Assembly: GCA_038373865.1 (NCBI GenBank)
Contig: JAXGGA010002868.1
Location: 1 to 64,000, forward strand
From: Uloborus plumipes
Taxonomy: Eukaryota; Arthropoda; Arachnida; Araneae; Uloboridae
Reading direction: 5' to 3'
DNA: 64,000 nucleotides
This document shows positions 22,385 to 34,900 of this stretch, one piece after another. Position 1 is the first letter of the stretch; the number at the start of each line of letters is the position of its first letter. The notes under the pieces are model-generated. The model saw only the letters and a program-made list of their open reading frames with translations. It ran no database searches and was not told the DNA's origin. Made by a program: the position numbers and the translations under genes.

Positions 22385-22865
22385 CCGCCTTCTAACTGTA
22401 ATCACTGAAACTGGTGAAACCAGATGCTGGTTGAGCTCTTTGGTCACTTTTGCTGCAGTTGTTCGCTTTTTGGACATTACAATCCTCCTCTTTCACTGAG
22501 TTTCTCTTTCCGTCCACTATTTTTCTTCTCAGAGCTTGTTTTTCTGCATTGTGAGTATGCTGTCATGACTTTGGTGACTGTACCTTTAGAAACGTTAAAC
22601 ATTCGAGATGTTTCACTCACGCTTGCTCCAGCTAGACGGGCTCCAACAATTTGCCCTCTTTGAAAATCTGAGATGTCCGACAGTTCACGCGTTTGAAAAA
22701 AAGCCAAGACTTCCGAAACTTCAACTAAACCACCAAATAGTACCAGAGTATATATACTGCTATTTATAAAAAAATTGTAGTTATTTTAAATTTTTTAGGG
22801 GTAACGAAGCGCATCCAAAAATATCACTTTTTCATAATTGTTACCATTATTTTGATAACCACCTG
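22385..22865 (-). pseudogene. Truncated Tc1-like transposase N-terminus with one TIR
   Basis: From the end CAGGTGGTTATCAAAATAAT (TA-flanked at 22866-22867), the minus strand runs into a frame at 22707..22477 containing DISDFQRGQIVGARLAGASV and VSKGTVTKVMTAY, a Tc1 helix-turn-helix. It continues, after a frame change, as KRTTAAKVTKELNQHL. The catalytic domain is absent and the copy stops where the 20276..22370 element begins. Its TIR resembles that of the surrounding foldback, suggesting a related family. Confidence 0.75.
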
Positions 22866-23568
22866 TATGTATAGTTTTACTAGGCCGAATACACGAAATG
22901 TGACTTCTATACCGAATATAAATTTTCAAACTGCATATACAATTTAACATTGAAAAAAAAAATGATCGATAGCCACCACACTATTTGTGGACAACCCCAC
23001 GACATTTATGTACTGTCTGCGAATGAATGAAATACAGCTCACTATAGATCGCTGATATCTTTTTCAATTTTTATGATATTCAACTGGAACTTTTTTTATA
23101 AGATGCAGTATAAACCAGGCTACAATATTTTTGTAGTTATAAATTTCTGTCGTTCGCGCATGCGCCGTGAAAAATTATTTCCTTTTAACGTTCATATCTC
23201 ATCGAATTTTTAATATTTTTATTTGCCGTTTTAGTATGTTCTTTCTCTTGTATTTTGTCATCTTTCTTGAAGTTTTGATAAGGTTTGATCAAAAACTCTG
23301 CGTGTTATGAGCAAAAAACCTTCAAACAAAATTGCCGTTTTTTAAAAAATGTTTCATATCTTCGGAAGTATAAGTGGTACGTTCATAAAAATTTGTGCAA
23401 TAATTATACATAGTATGCAAATTAATTGCTGAAATTGACAGCTTATTCCGAGCAATTTTCGAAGAGTTATGGTCAAAAAGCGGTTTTTTTTCGACCCCCT
23501 TCTTGTCGTCCCCCAAATGCATGGGTGATTTAATTTCAATGTGGAAATGTCCGCTGAAGTCTATATTT

Positions 23569-25279
23569 TCTCTACTAATAATAAAGCTGAAGGTGGGTCT
23601 GTCTGTCCTTTCTGTCTGTCTGTCTGTTTGTTACGCGCGTAGCGCCCAAACCGTTCGGTCGATTTTCATGCCACTTGGCACAAAATTAGTTTGTAGCATG
23701 TAGTTTTGCACCTCGAAGCAATTTTTCGAAAATTCCATTTCGTTCTTTTTCTATTCGAATTCTTAGCGGAAATTCGATAAAATAGGGAAGAAATATTTCA
23801 TACACAGTTTCAAGTCTTATGTCATTCGAAAGCTTGAAATTTTCTGCACAAAATGAAGTTTTTTCGAAGTTTCTACGATCATCAGGAGAGCTGTAACAAC
23901 TGTTTTTAGAATCCTGGGATTCAAAGCTTACCTTCAGTAAAGCAAGCCAAACGATTCTAAAATAGTTCATCTCGAGAATAAAATTTGTTTTAAAAGAGAG
24001 ATGAAATCAATTATTTTATCAACGGAAATCAACTTTTCATGTTGTTACCATGGTTACGTGTTCATACTTATTTTTGTTTCGTTCTTTTTCCAGGGTTGCC
24101 AGACGTAGTATTTTTGATTCCACGGTAATATTTTTTCGGCCCAAATAAGGAGCGTAGTATTTTTCTGGCAACCCTGTTTCCAATATACTAATGATTTAAT
24201 TAAAAGATTTGGCGGATTTTTTTTTTTTTCATAGATTTCGCATTTCAGCAACATTGATTTTGGCAACGTTTGGAAACAGTAGTATTTTGTAATATTTTTT
24301 TTAGAGGGGGAGTAGTATTTTTTTGTTTCAATTCTCTGGCAACTCTTTTTCCCGGTGAAAATGCTTTGGGACCTTACTTGGCGCGTTTTTGCGTGTCTCG
24401 CGGAAGTGAAAGCTCCGAGAGAAACTAGGCAAAATAGCCAGGGTTACCACGCTTGGCGCGCCTATCGCCCATTTAGCGAGAAACGGGTACCTAAAGCACA
24501 GATTAACCAAATATCGTATCAATTGCGTTATTGCATCGTTCTTTTTAAAGTGTTTCGTTTCGAAAAATGTATTGTTTTGTTTCTAAAGCTAGGAAAGAAA
24601 ACTTTCTTCTTCTTTTAAACTTTGGTAAGATTTCTGTTGGTTTCTGTGCGCAACAAAATTGTTTTTATTTTCTCTTTTAGCTTATTTTTGTCCATCTCCC
24701 CTTGGGGTTGCATTCGAATGTTCCAAGGGGGTGTTTTACTTTTTTATGGAGTAAATCTGTGTTCATTTCAATGCAGACAAAAGTGATATGAATTGGCGCG
24801 ACCACTTGGCAATATATCGCCAAGCTTTTGGTCGTCAAGTATTTGCCGCCAATTTGGCGACAAAACGCCAAGTTGGCGAAAAAAATGTTTTCTTTTTTTA
24901 TTTGGACTCAATTTGGCGCTATTGGCGATATTTTGTGAAAAATCCACTGAATGATGTTAAAATCGGCGATATTTAGGAGATTAATCATTGTAAAACATTT
25001 TTTTTTTTTTTTTGCATTGTTTCGTAGCAAACTAGGGACATAAATGTTTGAACTGTTATCTTGCTCACTCCAAGTACTATTTTAGCACTTAAGGAATCTA
25101 CCAAGAAATTTACACGTAAAATTAAGTAGCGTGGGGTCCATACCAGATTTTTATATCATACTTTGAAGGAGTTATAGTTAAATTACAACTAAAATAGAGC
25201 ATTTTTTCTGTTTTTACAATTATTTTACAAATGAACTTTTAATTTTATACCATGGGCAAAGCCGTGCGGGTACCGCTAG
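23569..25279. mobile_element. Helitron-like insertion, TC...CTAG between two T
   Basis: Comparison with the other foldback arm shows exactly what was inserted: TATATTT|TGTATTA is split by a 1711-bp sequence starting TCTCTACTAATAATAAAG and ending GGGTACCGCTAG, without target duplication. A 5' TC and 3' CTRR without duplication are Helitron hallmarks. Insertion between T and T is more typical of helentrons. The interior includes a GTCTGTCT microsatellite, ACGCGCGTAGCGCCCAAACC and a TTGGCG-rich block shared with 50155..50620. No Rep/helicase is present. Confidence 0.7.
24690..25165 (+). repeat. TTGGCG-rich dispersed repeat, copy 1
   Basis: About 450 bp starting CTCCCCTTGGGGTTGCATTC is shared with 50155..50620. 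It contains about ten TTGGCG/CGCCAA motifs between 24793 and 24970, many forming short hairpins around the string ATATATCGCCAAGCTTTTGG. Confidence 0.75.
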
Positions 25280-25728
25280 TGTATTACTAAAGTTACAGAA
25301 CAATTGATAGCTTATTTGCGATGAACGGTAGATTTTTCTTATGAATCTCAAGTGTTTCCATTATTTTGATAACTACCTGTAAGTAAATTAAAATTGCCTA
25401 AAACACAAAATGCGCCGAATGGAATCTTTCATGGAAAAGTATCTGTAAAATTTCATTGATTCAAATTATAAAAGAGCTTTAACAATTCCACCCAATAAAT
25501 TTCTGTAGAAAATTCCTAGAGTTCCATTCTGCTATTGTCCCCTGAATGGAGCATTTCAGAGACCCGTAATTATGTGGGAGAACAACCAGAGAGGCTACTT
25601 GAAAAAAGGCCTATTCCATTCGTGTGATTACCATTAGCACGTGTGATTACCATTGTTTTTTTTTTTTTCAAAACTAATCTATGCCTTTTAAAGTCTTCAC
25701 TACAAGCCGACACATCTTAAAGTATCCT

Positions 25729-25902
25729 TCATAATTTTATTTGTTCTACGTCTGCATAATTCAGTAAGCTATTCCAAATTGAAATTTCTATTTTGATTAA
25801 GGTTTCCAAAATTTTCTGCCACTGTACTGCAGCAAAGACAAGTTGTTTTCTCTGCATTGATACTGAGCTAGCAGAGAAACAACTTTTACAACATTCGTTT
25901 AC
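25729..25902 (-). CDS. PNLDC1: Candidate last exon 20 of the PNLDC1-like gene
   Basis: A 174-nt open frame beginning after AAGTAAG and ending in TGA at 25731..25729. It joins exon 19 in phase 0 and adds 57 residues, including SVSMQRKQLVFAAVQWQKIL. That string resembles in pattern the RRLTRSQFLLLTNKFKDARN stretch of human PNLDC1, at the right distance from exon 19. The acceptor has a poor pyrimidine tract. A better-looking acceptor (TTTCTCTGCTAG) lies inside the frame but would need another small exon to keep phase. No membrane segment and no clear polyadenylation signal were seen. Confidence 0.45.
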   Translation of the reverse strand, partial: VNECCKSCFSASSVSMQRKQLVFAAVQWQKILETLIKIEISIWNSLLNYADVEQIKL

Positions 25903-28900
25903 CTTACTTGGGAATTTACATACAAGGGCTTAAAAACCAAAGGAAACCCTAAGTGTTAATTTTAGGGAGAATTCTACTCTCCTTGCCCCAAACTCCGATT
26001 GGAGCTGGCTGCCCTTATTCAAAACGTAAAGCACTCAGAAGCAAAGTTACGCAAAGGACAACACTGCTAAGTTCCAGGCAACTGATGCAAATAAGAGGAC
26101 AGACATCCGTTTTGTGGCAATCATAAGAGCACCCAGAATTGTTTTCTGGGAGGGGTTAAGGAAATTTTTCGAATTTGAAGTCCTAGAGAATTAAAAAAAA
26201 AACCTAAAGAGTTGTTTGGTGAATCTTGTTGTTGGGCTATCTCTCAGCAAATTTCCAAAAGTCAAGTCCAAAAAAAACCCCTCCATTTTATGCTGTTTGG
26301 GATTATCAAGAGGGTTCATATTCATGCTTCTGGAAGGGGCTTAAGCCCCTTAGCTCCCCCCGTGGGTGCGCCACTGGTGACTATAGATGTTATGGGCAGT
26401 TCTAATGAGTAGCAGTGGCGGCGATTGGGGCTTAAAAGCGAGGGCGCAAGAATTTTTTTGGAAACTATGGTTTCAGGCTATCTTTTGATTGCATAAAGAA
26501 GAGCGGCTTCATGCCCCATAAATGCTCCTGAATTTTTGTTTTAAAAACGCAGTTTTAGTATAGTTTTAGCAGCGATTGGGAGATGAGGAGGAGGTTAAAG
26601 AGCCCCTCGAAGGAGCCCTCTAACCCGAGAATTCTACGAAGCTGAAGTCTTAAAAAAAGGGCTGTGCTTGGTGATGCAAAGAAAATGGTAAGATCTCTGG
26701 TAAAAAACATGGTAAAAACTCTGAAATCGGTATCTTGTAAGCTCAAATTTTAGACTTCTTTTTAGCAAACTTTGGGTTTTTTCGGAAGATTTTGAGAAAT
26801 TAACGAATTAAAAAAATTATTTCAAGCTACTTTTGAGTGACTTAAAGAGGATGAAAAGAGTTCGGATGTTCCCCACACATGTTTTTTAGCTGACGAAGTC
26901 CTTAAAGTTCAATTTTAGCCTTCCTTTAGTGGTTTCAGAGGACGCTTCAGGGGACTACCGCAGATTTTTTTCAAATTGAAATTTTTAAAATGCAATTTCA
27001 TGCTATTTTATTGATAATTTTGAGCTATCTTTGGAAATTTTAGAATTCAGCTGATTTGTGGAAATTTTCGAGATTAAAATACTTCATTTCAGGGGACCAA
27101 GACGAAAATAACCTCAAAAAAATCGATTTTTTGTTTTTTATTTTAAAAAATAGAAGAGATTTTCTCCTTTCCAAAAAAAAAAAAAAAATTATGAGTATTC
27201 CGGTTAACCGAAAGCCGTAAAATAGAAGGATTACAACGTAAACAGTAAGGAAATATGCAAGGGGGGGGGGAATTGTTTCGGCCAGTTTTCTCGAAATGTA
27301 CTTTTTCGACGCTTAGGTACACTTTAAAGAAGTTCTACTATTAGTATATGTTTGAAACTTGGCACAATTATTTATTATATGCACATGCTTCTAGTGAACC
27401 TAAAATTTTTGGAAATCTTGTAGAATAATTTTTGTAGAGGATGATTTTGATGATGAAAATTTCTAAAAGTTTTGACTGCTCAACTCTAAATTTTATTAAA
27501 AATTTTCAATTAGTAAAACAAAACTTAAATGAGGTTCTTAATATTGGTTGAACTGCTTTAGAAGTACAGAGAAAATTTCAAGTTAAAATTTTGTACCGTT
27601 TTTGAAAAAAGTGTACCTAACTCTATCGATAATATTGTTCTCGATAAAACTACATCTTAGTTCAGGCAATGTTTAAAAATATTTTTAATAACTGAAAGTT
27701 TTGAATAACACTATGATGTTCATTATGGTAGTTAAAAGGAATAGAAAAAAATTTACTTCAAAATAATTATTTTGTAAAAAGTTATACACGTTTGAAAAGT
27801 AACCAATTTTCCTGAATTTATCGAGTCGAGAACGTCTTGGTCCCTTTCAGCTTTTCCTATAAAGAAAATTGTTGAAGTTCAATATGGTATAGTAGTCAAG
27901 GCTGCCGTCTTTCACTCAGATGACTCAGGCTCAATCCCATTATATGGGCCATTGGTAATAAATGTACCAACACTCCCGCTTATATGGCAATTCAAAGGCG
28001 TCATGCTAAAAGTTAAGGAATCTCTTGGGGAGGAAAAGTCCAGTTGGAGACAATGGAAACAAACCATATTACCACACTATAGTTGCATTTTTGAAACTAA
28101 TCTACTAGTGATTGAAGGCCAGGTAACAGTGGAAAACTGGGAGGTCTGACGCTGACGGTTCCCCCAGATTTCCAAACTGTAGGTGTCGAAATTATTTGAA
28201 GCTGACACTGTGAAAAAGCTGTTTCTTGCAGTTTTCAATTAACTTACCCCCCCCCCTAGCAGAAATTCAAATGAAAAATAAATAATTTTAACTACTTCAA
28301 TTTGCCATGTAGAATGCAACTGAACACAATTGGTTAGAAATTTCAGTTTTTCTGCTATTTTTTCTGTGCAACTTAGATACTTCCATTCAGCCAATACATA
28401 CTGCACCATTAGTAAATAAAATCAACTAATTTAAGTTGTTGCACAACAGCTGAAATAGCTCATTCTTAAAACATGCTGTGATTACAAAATTTGATACTTT
28501 ACTAAACATCATAAAAACTTTTCTCAACAGCTTTTAATCTAAAACCTTTTTATTAATTGAATTTATTAAAACTTGTTCACTTTTCACATGATAAGTAGCT
28601 AACTTTAACTAATTGCTTATTAATGAAGACAATGTCCATGCCATTATCATGGACTATTTATACATTTAAATTACAAATTTTACTATTAATACATTTTAAA
28701 TGTTATACACTGCGATGCAAAAGTTTAGACAAATAGCAAATATATGAATAAAAAGAAAAGTATTCAACGAAATGCTTTCAAATTTCTACTGCAGGTACAC
28801 AATATGGTCTGAAATACGTGTCTGGAGTTCTTAAAAATATAATTGGAACCAAATTTTGGACATGGCAAAAGACTTTTTTTTTTCATTGTTGCAAAAGTTT

Positions 28901-31900
28901 AGACAATAGTCGGATTTTATACAAGTATCCCTTGAAATGTGATTGGTGAAGGAATGGCAGGACTTTATTATTCGAATATAAAGTGCAGAGATTGCTGAAT
29001 AAATAATCAAAATCTCAAGAGTTCTGTAGTTCTCGTGTACAGAAGACGAGAAAGTTTGAAAGCCGAAATTTGAAAATGAACCTACTTTATTAATTTTTTG
29101 TCTTTTAAATCGGCTCTAGTATGGTAGTACATTGTTTTTTACTTTGTGGAGAGCAAAATCAGACATGCATATCGAGCAAAAAGGCCAAAAAAAATTATAT
29201 TTTTTAAGGATGAAGGAATTGCAAAAAACGGCTCGAACTGATAATTCGCCCCTTAATCCTACAAAACTTCAACTTGGGTCAAAAACAGCACGTGACAGCA
29301 TAAGTAGATGAACAACTGAATCGGAATACATAAAAAAACAAAGAATTGTGCCTGAGCCTCTTTGGAGAGAGTGTCCCAAATAAGCCAGATTTTAATGTGA
29401 AAAGCAGCATATGTATCATCGTGACTAAAAAATTAATGGTACATTCTTTGATAAAAATTAAAATTATTAAAATTGGGATGGCCTAGATGGATTATAATTC
29501 TTTTCGCGGGACTTGAGAAATATCCAATGATCATATGCTATGCTGATTTTACCATTAAAATCTGGGTTATTTGGGACACTCTGTCCAAAAAGGCTCAAGC
29601 ACAATTCTTTGTTTTTTTTTTTATGCATTCCGATTCAGTGGTTCATCTACTTATGCTGTCACGTGCTGTTTTTGACCCAAGTTGAAGTTTTGTAGGATTA
29701 AGGAGCAATTCGTCAGATAAAGCCGTTTTTTCAATTCCTTCATCCTTAAGAAATATAACTTTTCTTGGTCTTTTGATTTATATGCATGTCTGAATTTGCT
29801 CTCGACAAACTAAAGAACAATGTACTACCATGCTAGAGCCGATTTAAAAGACAAAAAATTAATAAAGCAGGTTCATTTTCAAATTTCGGCTTCCAAGCTT
29901 TCTCGTCTTCTTTACATGAGAACTACAGAGCTTTTGAGATTTTGATTATTTATTCAGCAATCTCTGCACTTTATATTCGAATAATAAAACTCCTGCCTTT
30001 CCTCCACCAATCACATTTCAAAAGATATTTTCATAAAATCTGATTATTGTCTAAACTTTTGCAACAATGAAAAAAATGTCTTTGCAATGTCCAAAATTTG
30101 GTTCCAGTTATATTTTTAAGAACTCCAGACGCGTATTTGGGACCATATTGTGTACCTGCCGTAGAAATTTGAAAGCATTTCGTTGAATAGTTTTCTTTTT
30201 ATTCATATATTTGCATTTTGTCTAAACTTTTGCATCACAGTGTACATTTAACATAAGCAATACTAAAATTTAATTACTTACTTGGATTTGGTTTAAAATA
30301 GGCTCCCCATCCCTTCGACAGATATGGAGCAGATCTGATACAACTGGCTTTGGATCAGCATTTTCTAGATCCTTCGAAATAGGAAGAGAAAAAAAATCTA
30401 TCCCTGGTAAAAAATTATTGTCTACTAACAACATTATTTCGCTGAATTAATGAAGACAATTTTTAGGGGAGGGGGGAATACTCATAATGATATATACATA
30501 AACTTTGCACTACCAAAAGCATTTAAAGATATTATACTAAAAAAACTGGACATGTTACTCAACTATTTTTGTGTATTTATCATTAAATATTTATGTGTAT
30601 TATGTATTCAAAAATATATTGATTTTTATTTGTTTAAAGAAAAAAAAGTTTTTAAATAGTCCACCTAATTTAAATAAATATCATCAGTTTTAACATAGAA
30701 AATTTGATGAATCAGATTATTTGATTATGTGAAGCAATATTTCTATTTTAACAAACTGATAACACTTGTCCGAAAGTCATTAATCAGAAGCTACATAAAA
30801 AAAAGTAATATAAGTTAGTTAGTAAAAAGTTTTTGAATAAATATCAATAAAAGCCAAATAAATATAATAACTAAACACTAATATTATAAATGTAATTTTT
30901 AAAATGTAAGTTTCAATGTAGAACTTAATATACAAAATGCGTACTTCGTCCCTACTTTCCCTCCATTACTTTTTGAAAAGGTCCATCACAGAATTGCTCA
31001 CTCAAAGTGTTTCAAGAACATTTTTGTATCTCTTTAACAATACTATAAAGAACATTAATTCTAATTTAGTTTTCTAAGAACATATTATTTAAAGGCAAAG
31101 AGGCTGCATTTTGGCTGCTGTGCTTTCTATAAGAAGTATTACATTCAAATTCGAAAGTCTTATGGGGCCCTCCACTTTGTGTTTCTAACAATGTTCATAA
31201 AATCTTTCTGCTTTATCTTTTCATGCTGATTTTTGTTTTGACTCTTAATCAAATTTTTTTATTAGAAAAAATATTTACAACGACAGACCAGACTCATTGG
31301 ATTATCTGGGGAAATTATTTGATTAACCAGGGATGTTTGACATAACGCATATGCAAAATGCTTTGGTTTCAAAAAGTTTTATTTTTGTACGCAGGGTATT
31401 TGTTTAGCTGCAACGAAACTACACGGGGCTGATAGTATGTTGAAACTTTTAAGTTTTGTGATTTTACTCTAAAGTTTACTTTTTTCATTCAGTGATAAAG
31501 GAATTAAAAATCATTTTACCCTGAAACACGAGTATGCATTTCAGGGTAATGCACAAACATTCAAACTGTGAGTATGCTTTTTGAATCCTTTATATTTCAT
31601 TTTTTCTGCTAAAGGCTTATGTTTTTAATTTTTAATTTAAAAAAAAAATACAATTTTATTTCATAAAAGAGTTAAATCTCAAAATTTAGTTATACTTACA
31701 ATATAAAATTCTCTAGACCTTCCGATGTTTAATTTGTTCACAAATGGCTCGACAGCTTTCAAGTGTTGTTTCAACGTCTGAGGTTGAGCATGTACATTAC
31801 TAAACAAAAAAGTTTTTTTTTTTTTTTTGCACAGCATTGCACTTTATGTTCAGACTAAAATATGGTATGAAATAGTAAATGGTATAAATTTATGAATTAA

Positions 31901-34900
31901 TTATAAAAATGGTTCTTGCAAAAAAAAAAAAAAATAGTGAGACCATGTAGTCCTAATGTCACAACACACCCCCCCCCCCCTTTTCTCTCTTTGGAACAAC
32001 TCAAAAAAAAATAGCATGAGTTTTATAAAAGAACACAAAATCTAAAATCTTATTTTTAAAAAATAAGAAAAGCATGGATATTTTACAGGTTTACTTTATA
32101 TAAATATAAGCTATTTTTATCCTTTCATTATGTAGTACTACTAAAGTATTTGAACATTTACAACGCAAATGTCATGTTTTAATTAATAAAATTTCAAAAA
32201 ATATTTCACAATATTTAGTCTTTTAGCATGATGTCTAATCTAAACTTCTAAATTGTCACTTAAGTATAAATCATCAACTAAACATTTAAGATACAGAAAA
32301 TTGTAAAAATGATACAAGACAATTTTTATCAAACAAAAATTTAGAAAATTCTTTTTTTTTTTTTTTCACTACAAAGTTAAGTTGGGAATATCACAATATT
32401 TCTTTTTTAATAACGATTTCAAAGGTGAAGATACCACTTATAGGTGAAAGTGTACGTTAAAGGATACTTCCTAAACTCTAAAAATATTTCTTCCTAAAAA
32501 TAAACATCTCAAAAAGAAACAAACAATTCAGAAAGAAATAGAACGCACCAAAATAATTTCTGCAATAAAGTTTTGTTACAACGATAAAATGCAAATTACA
32601 AAATTTAATATGAATGAGTGATATTTCCACACTCCATAAACAAAAAACAGCATTTTTTTTTTTTTTTGAAAAATAAAGCCTAGTTTTATACATGCAAAGT
32701 CTTATGCCTTGATGAATAAACTTTTCCTGCAGTTTATGACCCAAGTTCTTTTTTTTCTTCTTCTTCTTTTGTCTTTTTTTGAAAACTCATTTTAAGAGAA
32801 AACTCACTTTTTGAATACTCATTTAACTTATTTTCCCTGCCTTTCATTTTACTTCTCTTAAAATAATGATAACAAAAATAAATAAAATAAATAAATAAAT
32901 AAAAAGCTTTTATTCTAAAAATAAATAGTTGAATTGATGTTTCAATAAATGCACAGGGAAAGAAAAAGACACACAAATGCAGTTCAGCATCCTGTATCTC
33001 ATTCAGAAATCTAAGCAAAACAGTCTTATGAATGTGTTTCAAATCTTCCAACAGTACATAACCTACATTGCAACATTATCTTACTGAATCTTGTTAAAAA
33101 CTGCAATGATTGAAAAATATTCTTTCATAATGTAATTTTTAGGCAAATCTTTGATTTTGAAAGTTTTTCCTGAAACTCTTATAATTTTACAGAAAAGTCA
33201 TTCATAAAAAAGAACAAGTTTTCTTTTAAGTATAACAAACACATACTTACATACCTTTTAATGTTTTGCATGGCTAAAACATGACAAATTTTCAGGAACA
33301 CTGAAATAAGAGAAGTTTTATAAATGTTAAGTAACATAGTTAAAAAGATAAAATGATGTTAATGAATAATAAATACATAAAATAAAAAAAAACTTATAAA
33401 AAATATAGAAAAAAAAAAGACTAGAAAAACAAGTGGACATTTTTGAGTTGTAATATTCTTTAAGAAATAAAAAAAATGTTCACATGTGCCCTCCCCCCCC
33501 CCTTTTCTTCTAACCTTATCTATTATTAATAATTAGTTACATAAAAATTAAAAGCAATAACACAAAAGTAAATTAGTATTTTAACTGTATTATAACTCAC
33601 TATTTAAAAATGAATTCATTTCCAGTTTTTTCTTCTTTTTTTCCTTGAGTTGATAAATATCATTTTCAAAAAAAATGCTACATCATTCCAACTTCCCTTC
33701 TCTGAAACAATGTACAAGCAACCCATACAAAAAGATATGAGTATATGCAATGGTAAATAACCTGCCCAAGGCTATATTATACGACACACAGAAAAACGCT
33801 ACAAGTATTAAGCTCTCAAGTTCTAGCAACTAGTATCTAGCTCAACTTTTTTCTTTACTTTTTCAAGGTGAATGCATCGACTAAATGCTAACTTGGCAAT
33901 TCTTCACTGAGACCTAATACTTTGAGAAATAAGGAATATGTATAATTACCCCAGCCAGTGACAAAAGAATCATACCCTGATTCGTGAGGAAACTCTTCAG
34001 TGACTAAAACATAAAATAAACAATAAATCAACGGATTTTGAGACAAATATAGTAAGTGTAATAGAATGCAAAATATAAGTGAATCTAACAAATATTTAAA
34101 ATGTAACACAATTACTCAGACATCAATTCAAACCCGCAAAACGTATCATTTTATAGACGAAAAAAATAGACATTTGTATAGTACAGAGAGAATTAAAAAA
34201 AAAAAAAACACAATAGCATCATTAATTCTAAAATCTCAGAAATATAGTGGCAGAAGTAAAACAAATTCTTCATTCCCTGACCTCATACTTTTTTTTTAAA
34301 CACTAACAAAAATATACCATAGTAGCCTACAGATAGTTCCTCTTTCTCTTTTTGGAAATTTTGACAAAAAGGAAAGTTTTACATTTCTCCATAAAAATTT
34401 TGAAGCAAAGAGCATTAGCATACTTACGATATTTCTCTCCATTGCAATGCTGGAAATCAGGAGAATATAATGTTGCAAGAGCTTTGGGAAGTCTGAAACA
34501 ATAATATTTTCTGTTTAACTTTTCAGAAAAAATATTTATTTAAAGTCACTAAAGAAACAGATGTAACTGAGCCTGAAAATAATAAGCCTAAGGAATAAGT
34601 TTAAATAGTTAACATTAACAAACAATTATTTGCATGAATCACAATAGTTAGCACTGATCCATGAACTGATCCATGAGCACTGATCCATGCATACTTGACC
34701 CATGAACTGAGAAAATATATACATAAATATCAGAAACATCAACTGGAATTAGAATAAAAGGCTAGAGTGTATGGTTATGTATGTGGCACTTTAGTATACT
34801 TAAATTTTCATGAAACCCACAAGAACGTTTACCCTCAAAAATTGCAGAAACAAAAAAGGGTTTTTTGAAATTGATACTAAAGTGAGCAGACTTAACTAAC

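Larger units (their letters stand above)
18174..25379. mobile_element. 7.2-kb palindromic TA-flanked foldback element with nested insertions
   Basis: Ends CAGGTAGTTATCAAAATAAT and its reverse complement are flanked by TA (18172-18173, 25380-25381). Without insertions each arm is about 690 bp: left 18174-18478 plus 19697-20083, right 22975-23568 plus 25280-25379. The left arm carries the Tc1-like element (18479..19696) and the right arm a Helitron-like insertion (23569..25279). For both, the uninterrupted target is present in the other arm. The centre holds further remnants (20106..22865). TA target and ends suggest Tc1/mariner-type mobilisation in trans. Confidence 0.85.

Noticed and set aside
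25398..25442. Alternative last exon for the PNLDC1-like gene (TTTTACAG acceptor, 14 codons, stop)
   Set aside because: It is phase-compatible with exon 19 but would remove the C-terminal domain and resembles nothing in the family; 25729..25902 fits length and pattern better.
27885..27960. Functional tRNA gene
   Set aside because: A- and B-box-like strings are present, but no proper acceptor stem or anticodon arm could be paired by eye.
27952..28149. 65-codon plus-strand open frame
   Set aside because: It lies in the body of the SINE-like unit and matches no protein family I know.
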